DNA of 64,000 bases, taken from contig JARGXX010000092.1 of assembly GCA_030374765.1 (NCBI GenBank), positions 806,001 to 870,000 on the forward strand. Reading direction: 5' to 3'. This document shows positions 1-11,518 of the stretch, in pieces. This DNA comes from Agarophyton chilense (taxonomy: Eukaryota; Rhodophyta; Florideophyceae; Gracilariales; Gracilariaceae). How positions within the stretch are numbered: the first letter of the stretch is position 1; every line of letters begins with the position of its first letter. The notes beneath the pieces are model-generated. The model did not search any database, had not been told where the DNA came from, and worked only from the letters and a program-made list of their open reading frames with translations. Position numbers and translations under genes: made by a program.

Positions 1-1105
1 GCACGTCCTGTTAGCAACCAACAACACATGGAAAGTGGAGGGTAAGGGAAAGATTCGCTAGGAAGAACCGATGCCCCAATCATAATGCGCAAAGAACTGA
101 ACGCGACCTAGTTTGCGGCTGAACGCATCTTTTCAGCTGACCGCAACACACTTGATGGAGAGGCAGAAATCAAGGCGCACACGATGTGGAGAGCAATAGA
201 AGCCATCTGAAGCTGTTCTATGCGTCGATCAAGGATTTTGTTGCGAGTACATCTTGATTGCGCCACTGTCAGTGCTCCAGATCATCTGGCGATCACATCC
301 ACACAAGTCGTACTTCCATCGATGCGATGTGCACACACTAGCAGTTTTCTTGTGTGTCGTTTCGTTTGAATTCCTTCTCGAAGGTTCAAGTGTGTCACGG
401 GGCATAAATGACTGCGTTGCCACATTGACGTCATTATGACGCATTGCAAGATAAACCACATTCCTCGTTCCTTGAAGGGCTATTAACTTGAAAGGTACGA
501 AAAGTATTGAAGCATCTCTGATCTGAAAGTATCAATATCACATCGAACGTAAACGATATCTTTTTCACACCACAAAACACTGAAAGGAAACGCAACAGAG
601 TTGAATTTTGGCGACAAGCGATTTTATCCACGAAATGAAAACATGAAATATTTCTACGCGGTGGAATCTTGGTGAGGTTCATCTCTAAACAAAATATATC
701 TCTAAAGCTTTTTGAAGCAGAGAAAGAGAAAAAATGAACATCGTTATATGATGAAGGGCTCAAGTATGCTTTTGTGGTCTGAAAGTCGACGACAAATGAA
801 TTACATCGGGTTTATGAGAGCATTGAAAAGAACAACAAGGCACAACAATTCACGACTTCTTCTTGCTGATACCGAATTCCTTTTGTCGTCAGCTTTTGAG
901 AGGGCTGGGATAGAGTACGCTATTGACTAATCACATTCATATGGATACCATTAGTAGCTCAATAACATGTGTTAACATATCACGTTGGCTAAGTGAAACA
1001 CTAGACATAACAGCATGCAAAGTTGAATACTGAGATGAGCATACAATTACTTGCTGGCGGAATGAACGAGGTGAAATTAAACTAGAAGCACCTTTAGAAA
1101 ACGTT
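1..1105. other. gene-poor left edge
   Basis: I see no convincing gene here. All open frames are short, overlap each other on both strands and have no recognisable domain. No RNA gene or terminal repeat was recognised. Confidence 0.5.
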
Positions 1106-2119
1106 CTACTGTTTCTGATCCCATGGATCTCGAGACCAAGAACAAGGAGAATTCTGATATAAGCGTTTGTAGGAAAGATAAGCCCCAGTTGTTTTTTTCT
1201 TACGAGATAGAAGAAAATCCGGATATAGGAGATGGTCGATGTGCTTCTGGATTAGCATCTCATTGATTACAGGAGCATTTTCGATGATTGCATTGTTTCT
1301 ATCCCCTTCGTTTTTCGAACCCAATCCCAGGCGCTGGCTTTCATCCACATAGACAAATGCCTTCACATCGTTCCGGTTAGGAATTAGGACTCGAAACCAT
1401 TCGGAAACGTTGTCATCCTTTCTTTTTTTAACCAAGGCTTGGAGCCAAAGTGCAGACGGAAATTGCCGGCCTTGGCAGTACATTGCGTGAACTCTATACT
1501 GTATCTGTATAAGAGGGGGACCACTAACCCCTGCCCATCTCGATGATGATTGTAGGACGAGTTTATCTCTCCTCGTTGTTGCGATTAGACGCTCCCAGTG
1601 TTCCATGACTTCTTGATTTGCGCTTCTGCAAAGTGCAACTATGTTCTTTGAAAGTCGCCCGTTCCCGCCCAAAGAATTTGCCAGAAGATGACCTCGAGTA
1701 AAATCACAATCAGATTTTTCATACCACCCAGGCGGCGTTTGACGACTATATGCTTTCGTTCCGCATGTATTTAGCTTCTCTGAATACGTGTTGACAAAGG
1801 TAGCGTCGGCAAAAGTGGCTTGCCATTTTCTGAAATTTACGTTAGAGTTCCGCGGAGGTCCATAATATATGACAGCACCATTTTGACGCCGACAGCGTAT
1901 GCTGCCCTGATTATCTTCTTTCTCCTTCAGTGCTCGCGCATAGCGTACTTCATTTGCTCTCATGTAGTGCACCGAAGGCAAGATCTCTATGTTGAAAGAG
2001 CCAATTGGGGTCGAGATCCTTGCTGTCAATCCAAACCAGAGCACGGTAAGTGCAGAGATTACACATCCCATGCAGACAAGTAGCCCAGTCAAGAGGAGAC
2101 ATGTCGTATACGATGCCAT
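1106..2119 (-). CDS. membrane-anchored DNA/RNA non-specific endonuclease
   Basis: A 337-residue protein starting at an ATG. Residues about 5-31 are a hydrophobic segment that could be a signal anchor. The core around residues 139-175 reads DFTRGHLLANSLGG followed by NIVALCRSANQEVMEHWE. This resembles the beta-beta-alpha-metal nuclease family (DNA/RNA non-specific endonuclease, NucA/EndA type), in which the His of the DRGH motif (here H144) is the general base and a downstream Asn binds the metal. The usual Asp directly before RGH is replaced by Thr, with an Asp two residues earlier, so activity is likely but not certain. The expected product is a secreted or membrane-tethered sugar-non-specific nuclease. 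No introns are visible, and the gene is isolated from other genes on both sides. Confidence 0.62.
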   Translation of the reverse strand: MASYTTCLLLTGLLVCMGCVISALTVLWFGLTARISTPIGSFNIEILPSVHYMRANEVRYARALKEKEDNQGSIRCRRQNGAVIYYGPPRNSNVNFRKWQATFADATFVNTYSEKLNTCGTKAYSRQTPPGWYEKSDCDFTRGHLLANSLGGNGRLSKNIVALCRSANQEVMEHWERLIATTRRDKLVLQSSSRWAGVSGPPLIQIQYRVHAMYCQGRQFPSALWLQALVKKRKDDNVSEWFRVLIPNRNDVKAFVYVDESQRLGLGSKNEGDRNNAIIENAPVINEMLIQKHIDHLLYPDFLLSRKKKTTGAYLSYKRLYQNSPCSWSRDPWDQKQ

Positions 2120-5100
2120 ATATCAAATGCAAATAAGCCTTTCTCTAAAGCAAGCGATGTCCCAAGTGGATAAAGGAGAAGAAAAAACAAGATGCTCTCA
2201 CGCTTAGGATTGAACAGAGAGAAAGTGAAGGTCGTCTACAATTTCATTGTACAAATACAAGCTAAATCCCACATTTGGTCATGGGCCTTGGAGGGGAAGA
2301 AGCGAATTTGTGTCACTCACGTCTTGGGCTGAAAGGTACAGGGCAATTTTTTACTTTTAGGGCGTTTAGGAGCAACAAATATTTCACGGAAACCACTTGA
2401 AAGGCTGAATAATCTGTACAATGTTCTTCACGACTCCAAAAGGACAGAATTCTGAACCACGAATTGCACCCAGAGCTCTAGCGATGATGACCGGTTCTCA
2501 TACCGAACTGCACTCAAAAAAGGGGAAAAAAGAGAAAAGTGATGAATAATCTTCAATGTGCACTGCAAGAATTGGTTTCTTCATCTTTTCAAGAATGGCC
2601 CAACCAGTGTCTTGCTCATATCAGCCCTCCGATTATAAACAGACCAAGAAGCATCTCTAAATTTTTTGTACAACACATCAGCTGTTGTTGAATGATTAAA
2701 TTGGTTCTTGTCGCTTCTTGTTGTATCCAACGTGTCTGTGCGATCGCGCATGTTCGATGTTTTGTAATTCATGCAGCGCTGGTTGAATGTGTACTGCTTT
2801 GTGATGCGCATGTGGCGCAAATCTATGACAAAGCGCCATGTTCTCGATACTGGTTGTCAGACTTTTGTTTCTGCATCGCAGTCCAGAATGAGATCGTGCA
2901 CATCTGAGATTTTCTCTAATGCCTCTCGTCAATCATTGTTATTGCTACAAATATCATTAGTACTTCTTCGAGCACTATAAAATGCTTTCAACGACTACGC
3001 TGTAAGAAATCTCAAGAGGCATCGCAATAAACCTTCCCTTGAGGTGTGCCCTGCATTGTTCTGTTTGCTACGGAGACTACGAATCTGTACCATCTTTACC
3101 TGAAGTTTTCTATTCTGTTCTTGAAGAACGCCGTGCGTGGCTTAACTCCCATCAACACTTCTGTCGAAAAGAAAGACGACATATAGATGTAGATATCTAA
3201 GAACATGACGGAGTAGGAATTGGACGATAAATGGAAAGAGCAGTACCGCCGTCTTCACGAAGGCATTTAGTCCATACGTTTTGAAACCCTACAGTTCTTG
3301 TCATGCTTAATGAGAGAAAGCTTCCAAGAAGAAGAATCTCACATTTTCAGCACGTATATGGACGTAACAAACAACGCCGAAGACCAAATGACGCATATGC
3401 GTTTTTTGCCATGGGCATTGGCTGGGAGTGCTTGATGTTGATCGTCAGTAGAGGATTTTTGCAAAAAATATGTGGGTTGAATATAAACGTCCGGTCAATA
3501 AGTTTACTTAATGTTTTAAGTTGACTCTCTCCCATAACCCTTCCAAACGCATGGTTCGCCTGTCTCCAGACCTCTGAGCTCACCCGACGAGAGGTATATT
3601 TCGCGGCTTGTCTTTATGTCGCCGTGGACTCAATCGCAATTAGGCAAACTCAAAGAGAGCGCGCTTTCTTTCACGGCATGGACATCATTTTGACGCATAT
3701 AAATGCCTAAGGAATCGGTAAGCGTATCAAACATGCTTTTCAACTCTCGACGATAGAGAGCAGCAATCTTATGCGCGAAGCCCTATACAAAAGAATGGAA
3801 AGATTCACACCTTTCTATATACTTGCTAACCAGTACCAAAGACTAAAGAGCACCATCTGGAGATACTATACAAAGTAGAGGCTTACGGAAAGGTTTAAGG
3901 TACAAACGCGATCGTCGCATGATGTCAGGATACTAGTTCGTCGCAATTTGAGGCAAGAACACGTGTTAGCTGAAGTACCAAGATGAATTGCGGACAACAA
4001 CACCCCGGTCACAAGTGGTACATATCAGTATATTGCTAACGAATACTTCGCAAGTTTCCCCCCGCAAGACATGCAGAAATACGTATCAAATCAAAACTTC
4101 CTTCGAAAGGTTAGACCAATAGCTTCATGAAGTGGAATGATATGTAGGACAAAGCACTTCAGACCATTGAAGAAGAAAGAATGAAAGCAATCACTCTCCA
4201 TTTTTTTCACAGAAGAAGTTGTCCCTGTAGAAGTCGCATGAGATGCAATATCCCGTTTCCCTTGCGCATATTTAACACGGACCAAACGAGGGCATCCTTG
4301 GCAAAGCAGAGAGGTAGAAATCTTCGCAAGGGAGTCGGTACAGCTGGTCGTAACGTAGTTCAAAAAGGTCTTACGGCGAAAAACAATCTTGAAAGAGTCA
4401 CACTGATGTTCATTCCCTTGGCTTCCGGGATTTTTTATCGTCTTACAATCTTTTTTTTTTCAGAGTAAACTCGTTCACTATAGGCGAGTGAATGGAAATA
4501 CTCAGTAGCTCAAACACGTATTATCGCTATCGATTTCTTGAAGGAGAGGTTCCAGATGCTGAATATGGCAGAATATTCAAATGGGAAAAGTTATTCATTG
4601 ACGAAACGAGGAATCTTCGAAGGAACAATATTCATATGGTACTGTTGCTCGATTGGTACGGAACACATGTGCAGTAGGGAACAATGAACCTGTTCAAAGA
4701 GAATAGGGTACTACTTGTCGCTCTAACAGCGGATGTTTTTCATGTAACTTCAGCCTCTGAATGTTTCGATTTTTTGGTCTTTAAACTCGTTTTTGGAGAC
4801 AGAACTACATCTTGCCGTAAGGCAGAAGGCGAAGGCGAACTCATTTAAGGTATCCACGTGCCTCGGAGTTGCATATTCCTGTTCTCATGCATCCCCAAAG
4901 ATCTGGTCAAGACTCAAGGAATTCGAAATATGAAATCACTTGGTTGGTGATGTCAATTTGGATGCCACTGAAAGCATTTCTCAAAACATAAGTGTAGAGA
5001 AACGAGATTTGGTATCAGAGGCACAAGCTGTAATCATACCGAATCCTTGTGAAGGTGATGTAGTATGAGTTATGAATCCACCGAACATTTGGGTGAGTTT

Positions 5101-5324
5101 TGGAGGAGTATTTTTTGAAACCCGAAAAAGTGGAATTGGTAATTGGCCCTGGAGCCAGGTGGTACACGATGAATTTCTGGGCGTTCTCAGTAAAATATTG
5201 ATTGTTGCACCTGGAGGTTCAGCATGGCACTCCGACGGTGGGTTTGCCGTTTGTATGGCCTCCGTAGAATGTGCACAATACTAATTGTTGGTATTAGTTA
5301 GTTCCGTAGAACCTACTTAATTGA
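2120..5324. other. intergenic spacer, no supported gene
   Basis: About 3.2 kb with only short overlapping frames and no recognised domains. One 11-nt match to a plant-type initiator-tRNA primer binding site lies at 5010-5020 (TGGTATCAGAG), discussed as a finding. Otherwise I see nothing. Confidence 0.5.
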
Positions 5325-6419
5325 GGTCAAGCTCAACGTGCTCTTCACAAAGTGAAGTCAATTGAGTGGCAATTTCTTTTTAAAGTTCTGGTCTCCGGTG
5401 AAGGGTTCTTCGAAGAAAACCCACTACTTGCAGCCTCCGTAAACGAGAGCACACAGAACAAGTACATCTCGGCACTGGAGAACTTCCGACATTCCAGCAC
5501 CGCCAACAGCACAAAACTTCTCACTCTGGACAACCGCCTCTCCATGTACATACGAGAGCGCTTCTTAAAGGATCCTCGCGCTGGAAAAAGGCAAGAAATG
5601 TCTAATCTGGTATGCATGCTGCTCATCATGTATCGTAGACTTCAAAAAGAATTGGGCATGTCCCGACGCTGTCTGCAAGGGTGGAAACATCTTAAACCAT
5701 GCCATTCATCCGTCCCCTTTACGAAACAAATGGCATATGCATTCGCATAGACCCTAGCCGAAGATCACCACTTTCACGCCGCCGTTGTCTTGTTGCTAAG
5801 CTTTGCGGCGTGTCTAAGAGTATCCGAAGCACTAAAACTCTCCTGGAGTGATGTGGGCTTCCCCGGTGACATCCGACTTTCCTCATTCGGACCGGAAACT
5901 GCTGGAATCAACATTGCAGACGCCAAAACGTCTCGAAAGACAGGTAAACTGCAATTTGTCCCTCTCCAAATTCCGGAAGTCATTCTGTTTCTCAAGACTC
6001 TTAAGCAGGCACGTCCAAATGACCAAATGATCTCAGGAAACCTGAAGTACCAACCTTATTTGAAAGTCATCAAGTCCACTGCGCGAAAATACAGGCTCAC
6101 CAACGAAAAGTTCACAACGCACTCGGCGCGTATCGGGAAAGCCCTTGAGGACTACGTTAAAGGCACCACAGTTGAACAATTAACCAAAAACGGCAGATGG
6201 AAGACCCTTAACTCTCTGAGGTACTATCTAGACAACGGTCGTGCATGGATTCTCAATATGAACGTTCACCCAAGTTCCCAAGCACAAATTCAAGCCGACG
6301 AACAATCTTTTCTCAACGCATTAAAGCAACAAGAGAACGCATCCGTCCACCACCGCCGTGGTGTCCTTTCTGCCCCCCATTTAGCAGGGCAAATTGATCG
6401 GACCCGTAACGGCTCTTAA
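5325..6419 (+). pseudogene. tyrosine recombinase of the retroelement, one in-frame stop
   Basis: The frame is open from 5325 without an ATG and is interrupted by a single TAG at 5748-5750, after which the same frame continues to 6419. The downstream half carries the four expected landmarks of a tyrosine recombinase: the first Arg in CLRVSEALKLSW, the HxxR box in THSARIG, the Trp at the third position (GRWKT) and the nucleophile Tyr in LRYYLDN. Together these make the RHR(W)Y active site that would join circular cDNA to the genome. The upstream half looks like the SAM-like core-binding domain. The stop separates the two domains, so this copy is probably dead unless the stop is read through. 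Confidence 0.72.
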
Positions 6420-6497
6420 ACGCGCCAAACATCAAACTGATCGCAGCCATTCCACTCCACCCCCTTCAGGATTCTGATCCCATCCGCTCGACAAGGC

Positions 6498-6505
6498 TTA
6501 AATAC
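6498..6505 (+). promoter_or_regulatory. TATA-like element before the gag-like gene
   Basis: TTAAATAC lies about 95 nt upstream of the ATG at 6601, within a 180-nt non-coding gap that separates the recombinase from the gag-like gene. It could start a separate gag-pol transcript. It rests on a sequence match only. Confidence 0.25.
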
Positions 6506-6600
6506 TGTCTCCACAACCCTCAATCCTTCCTTTCTGAGACAGTTCAACACAAATTCTCCAACCACTCGAAGCATCAAACCCCCACCCATACCTCGTCAGC

Positions 6601-7702
6601 ATGTCGTCCTCCGCGGTTGTATCGAACCCCCAAGCGCCAACGTACGGCTCGCTGGCGTCCAAGGACCATCTCTACTTCATGCAATCTCTCGAAGTCTCAG
6701 CTTCTTTCAATCTCACAGACAGCGCCTCTCACCATTCGAGGAAACCTGAATACTTCCGCAACTAAAAAAGAGCTCTTAGCAGATGTTTTCCGCCTCCGTG
6801 ACCTCGAAATCGCGTCCGGACAAGCTTCGCCAAATTTCAGTGCCGCCGAAAGTTTAAAGATCCTCATGGACATGTCGAACGCTGACGTTCTCAACATGTC
6901 ACGCGAGCAGCCAGGCCATCTTTTGGAACTCATGAGCACTGCACCTCCAGCGGATCCCAACCTCTCTCCCAGAACTGTCCCAACGGAAAACACCTCTGAG
7001 GCTGCCGCCATCGCAATCGGGTGGCAGTTTGATGCCTTTCGACAGAACCACCCCATACCTCAAGTGGCAGCGACGCCCATACTTGATATACCCCCGCTCG
7101 CACTCCACACAGCCCAATTGCCCGAGGCTCCAACCCCACAACCGAGAGGCCCCATCGCTGCTCTCCTCGCTGCAAGCCCACAAGTGGCCGCCAATCCGCG
7201 CGCGGAAGCAGAAGACTCCGACGATGACGAAGATGAGCCCCCAAGAAAGAAGAAGAAGGGACTCATCGTTCCCCAAAATTACACTATCGGCCTCGACGAA
7301 GCTGAACACGCAACTGTCCTGCGCTACCCGGGAAAGGGAGCCTCGTCCGCAAGCCTGTTCGTCGACAAATTTCTCGGCCCTTCAGTGCTCAACATGCTAA
7401 CAGCGCAGGGTACAGATATTCCAAACTTCCTATCCAGCAAGTTCCAGAACTGGAAACGGTCAGCAACAGGGCAACCACTAGCCGCCGAGATGGAGGCCTC
7501 AACCCTCGGCCGCATTATCCACCTTGACATGCTGACATTCAATACGCCGAAAGAAGCCATGGAAACGCTTCCCTCCCTCGAAGTCGCCTTCCGCCGCCTA
7601 CTCGCGATTTTGCACGTGGTAGAATCAGTGTCACGCGGAGACTACGCGGACAAGCGAGAGGCATGGGAAGAGACCATACCGCTGCTAGGAAACGTTTCAT
7701 AA
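6601..7702 (+). pseudogene. gag-like protein of the retroelement, frame-shifted near its 5' end
   Basis: An ATG at 6601 opens a 54-codon frame that ends at 6765. A second frame, shifted by one base, overlaps it without an ATG of its own and runs to 7702, giving about 360 residues. The simplest reading is a single gene with a one-base indel somewhere between about 6700 and 6765; an A-run at 6766-6771 sits at the junction. The long part has a helix-rich N-terminal half, a Pro-rich middle, an acidic stretch (EDSDDDEDEPP) followed by a basic KKKK patch that could be a nuclear localisation signal, and a C-terminal globular segment. No zinc knuckle is present. Its place before the RT suggests the nucleocapsid-like role usual for DIRS ORF1. 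The gag identity is inferred from position and composition, not from a domain. Confidence 0.5.
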
Positions 7703-10066
7703 GGCACTGTCCGTTCCGCCAACCTGCTGGACGAAATCGTCAGGAACTTGAACCAAAAGAAGAAGCGTTTCACTGCAATCAAAACAAATCACGACTCAAG
7801 GAGCAAGAATCGAAACGGAAACGGCCTGAAGTCACGCGAAGCAGCACAATCTCCAAGCAACCCGCGCCAAGCTCGCAACTAACGACCTTGAATTCAAAGC
7901 CCACGCACCGCATCTTCCCTATTCCTCATCTCTCTCCTCTCTCCTCCCTCAATGAACAGGCCAACAAAGTCTTCGACGCGCTATCATTCCTCTACCTTGG
8001 CCACAACAGCAGCGCCCAAACTTCACCACCAATCCACATCGAAACCAATTCGTCGCAGACAAGATCACAAGGGTGTGTATTGGCACGGCTTCGCAGCTCC
8101 AATTCCTCTGTCCAATCCAACGAAGCCGTACAGGAATCGCTCACTCGTCACATGCCTTCCCCCAGCACCTCATTCCATCTCCACTCAGAGCTCGAACACC
8201 TCTTCCAAAACCCAGCAGCTTCCTTCGGCCGTGGTGTTTTTATGTACATCGTCGCCGAACGCCTATCACTACCGCCCCCGCGAGATCCTCCTTCTCCTCA
8301 TCTGGCAAACACATGGATGTCGCGGCTCGACAAAGACACTCTCGCGGTGTTTTCGAAGACCACCCCGGACGGATTCCACGAAACGCTACGTAGCAAGCTC
8401 CGCTTGTCGCTAAACGCGAACACGACAGAGCCTCTCCCCGCGCCTGTATTGCACGCAACCAAGTCCCAATACGCGAAGCTATTGAGCAGGGCTGACTCGT
8501 CGGGCATGCTCCGTTGGTCCGTCGTCGAACATGAAGACCCGGAGTACTCCGAGCTCGCCGACATGCTCGAAATGACCCTGTTCTCGGTGACGAAGTCCTT
8601 AAAGGAAGACCGTCTTATCTCGTGGCCCCGCGTACAGAACGCCCTTCTGCCGGACCCACCGCACACGCCTCTGCCGGACCCAAGCATCTTCAACCGCATC
8701 ACAACAGGGTCTGAGAATCTTTCTGGTTTCTATTTAGACATCCAAAACATGTTCCACAACATCACACTTCCCTCCGATCTATCCCCATTATTTCCCATGC
8801 CGAAGATTTTTCTCTCCGCGCTCCCTTCAGGGCTTCATTCAAAACTCCGCGAGCGTGTATCAATTTCAAGCGCCAACACTAATATCCTGCTGCGGCCCTG
8901 CCAGGCAACCGTTCCCATGGGATTCAAGTGGTCGGTACATATCGCCCACACTCTCGCAGCGTCACTGCTGCAGGAAGCCTTCCATCTTTTTTAAACAATC
9001 TCGTTTCTCTCCGTCCCCACGTGCGCAGCTTCTCCCGCTCATACACAAAAGCGGACCGTGTCACCTCGAGCGGTCCTGCGCCGCGCTGCTGCATATTATT
9101 GACGACATTTCTGTCGTCGTGGCCGGGTGGGACGACGAGCCCGTATTGGCGCTACAGCGCATAGTGCACAACACTTTCATTGCCGCGAAGCTGCCAATTC
9201 AGGACTCAAAATCTTCTGATATATCACAAGTTGTCAAGGACTCTATACCGTTCATCAGCTGCATCCGGAATTTGGTGGAACATGTTGTGCGACCAGAGCC
9301 GGCCAAAACTGCTAAACTGGCAAAACCAGCGGAGGAGCTCTTGCAGTCCTACTCTATTCACTTCCATGAGTGGGAGTCCCTTCTTGGCCGCACCATCTGG
9401 CCAACGCTTCTGAACCGCCGCCTTCTGTCAATAATGAACGCCGTCTTCCGCGTCCCAATGCCCTACAAGAGAGATGATGTCATCACTATACACCCATCAG
9501 TGCGCAAGGAAATAGAAATGCTTAACAGATTAGCACCCCTACGCGCCGCACCCTTGAATTTACCAACAAGCCGCATACTTATTACCTTTGACGCCTCACT
9601 TATTGGCGGTGCGGTATTGTTTGCAACAATCGAACGTTGGAAATCTTTGTTCCTCTGGGAAAGGTACCAAAACCACTGCGCACTCCACCGTAATGAAGGC
9701 AGTAGTCCACCCAAACTAGATGAACTGTCGCGCAAGATATACATCGAAGCAAATTGGAAGTTGGGATGCGCCATGAAATGGAAGACAAAGAATCATATAA
9801 ACGTCTTGGAATCTGCAACAGCTGTTCTTGCAATAGAATTTCTCGCACGAAAGAAAGTGAGAGACGCGAAAGTTCTTCTCTTTACGGATTCCAACGTAAC
9901 ACGCTGTGCTATGGAAAAAAGAAGGTCTACCTCCACTCCAATTCTGTTGCGGTGTAGACGCCTATCTGCCGTATGCCTAACATACAACATATGGCCCTCA
10001 TTTATTCACATATTATCAAAAATGAACATTGCGGACAAACCGTCAAGAAGATTTCCGAAGACATAA
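7663..10066 (+). pseudogene. reverse transcriptase-RNase H (pol) of the retroelement, one frame change
   Basis: The first segment starts at an ATG inside the end of the gag-like gene (40-nt overlap, different frame) and ends at a TAA at 8992-8994. A second frame, +1 relative to it, continues to 10066. The first segment holds the RT A block (FYLDIQNMFHNI) and B block (VPMGFKWSVHIAH). The second holds the catalytic block HIIDDISVVV, then an RNase H-like domain with Asp (ITFDAS), Glu (NVLESA), Asp (LLFTDSNVT) and the terminal NIADKPSR. The shift lies at a T-run (CTT TTT TAA), so it is either a homopolymer indel or a +1 recoding site. No methyltransferase domain follows, unlike some DIRS elements. 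RT and RNase H identities are firm; integrity is not. Confidence 0.75.
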
Positions 10067-11518
10067 CATACTGCCGTTTGGCATCAGAGCTTATGATCAC
10101 GGAGCAATCATATTTGGGATGGGGGCAGCTGGTCTTTCTGAGACCTTATGTGTGCACCTCAGTTCTGCTGGGTTCACGAAAGGACAGAGACTTTCTACCT
10201 TTCACACCTGACCAAAAATAAAGATCGAGCTTAAGCTGTCTGTGAAGCGCCAAATAAACGAAATTCTTTTTTGCGTAAATCCTGTAATGTTTTGTGTTTC
10301 GTGCAAATTTGGGAAGATGATTGGCCAGGCGTTGGACAAGATTACGATATTGTCTACACGTGTCGCGTCTTTTACGTCGTTTCCATTATTAATTAAGAAA
10401 GAGCCTTTGCAATTTGTCCCAAGAAATTGTTTCTTGGATGCTGTAATAACATCAATTGCGAACGGAGAAATGGCCACTTCACTTCGCCGCGAAACCTCAT
10501 TGAAACAGCGGTGCGCAAGGTACAGTAACCTCGGTAAGTGGTATGGAGAGAAGAGGACACGAAAATGGAACGAAGAATGGCGGCAGTTGTACAGCCCAGT
10601 CACGCCAGGAAGCAGCAGTGCAGAAATTCACTTGTGCGGCGCGCGCAAACAACTTGGTTGCTGCCGTTTGAGGTTTGGCTTCCATTGTGGCGCTCTTCTA
10701 AAGTCCATGTCATCCAAACGCGACATCGAACGTTTCGTGACGCTAAATGGCATCCGAACAAGTAGGATCCAGCACATCACAAATCAAAAATCCGCAAGTC
10801 ATTCCATGCACGCAAGGTCGAGTTGCAGAACGTAATGTTTGTACCTTCGGTATCTTCTTTGAGTGTATCACAGGTCACTTTTTTCAGCCATGCTCACCAT
10901 GAAAACATTGGCCAGTGGCAAAAAGAAGTTTTGATAAAGATTATGGCGAAGGAGAACGATAGATTTCAGCGTCAAACAGCCATTACATATCATGATATCA
11001 CAGCTCGCAAACTGTCAATATCACACCCCGATATTCTTCCACGACTTAGAACCATGACCTGGCTTCTTCTTTACGCGTACGCACTGTACTTGAACTGACG
11101 AACGGCTCATGATCAAATCAGCTGTGTTGTACGGGACAAACGAAGGGTTTTGTGCAACTGGTCCAAGCATGGGATACATCCTTGACAGCAAGAAATTGGT
11201 CGTTGACACCTACGCGAATCCCAGCGAACGCAAGGCGCATTCCTTCGTCGCTAGATGTTACGACACTTCCAGCCGGACCGGTTTCTTCTTTTAAAGAAAT
11301 GAAATTCGAAAGCCTGTTCGGCGACAAATTAAATAGTGTGGGAACACAACGGAAGTCCCAAGTAGATACATCTCTGATTTAGAAACCGTCGGCCGGTGGC
11401 CATTGTTCAACCCTCAACAAGAAAGTTCCCTCTGGTGGTAAAAAAGTCTTCATTTCGTTTCAGCGTTTCTCGTCTTCTTAACCAGTCTTCCGTTCTCGCA
11501 AGTTGCGTTCTCCGCATC
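10067..11518. other. spacer between retroelement and next gene
   Basis: Several overlapping frames of 60-200 codons occur on both strands, but none has a recognisable domain or convincing composition. Part may be the undefined 3' end of the retroelement. The frame open from 11396 has only a GTG before the ATG at 11519 and is probably untranslated leader. Confidence 0.4.

Larger units (their letters stand above)
5325..10066 (+). mobile_element. degraded tyrosine-recombinase (DIRS/VIPER-like) retrotransposon
   Basis: Three adjacent same-strand coding blocks form one element: a tyrosine recombinase, a gag-like protein with an acidic and lysine-rich stretch, and a reverse transcriptase with RNase H. 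The RT carries a PMGFKWSV block and the RNase H a NIADKPSR-type end, both typical of DIRS-type elements rather than LTR elements. Each block carries at least one disruption: an in-frame TAG in the recombinase, a frame change in the gag-like gene and a frame change in the RT. The limits given are those of the coding blocks. I could not find terminal or split direct repeats by eye, so the true ends are unknown. In described DIRS elements the recombinase lies after gag or after RT; here it is first. Confidence 0.7.

Noticed and set aside
8980..9000. -1 programmed frameshift at TTTTTTA in the RT gene
   Set aside because: The heptamer is present, but it is not in the required phase and the downstream frame is +1, not -1.
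10242..10835. 197-codon plus frame after the retroelement
   Set aside because: Both strands are open over much of it, and there is no domain or homology that I can recognise.
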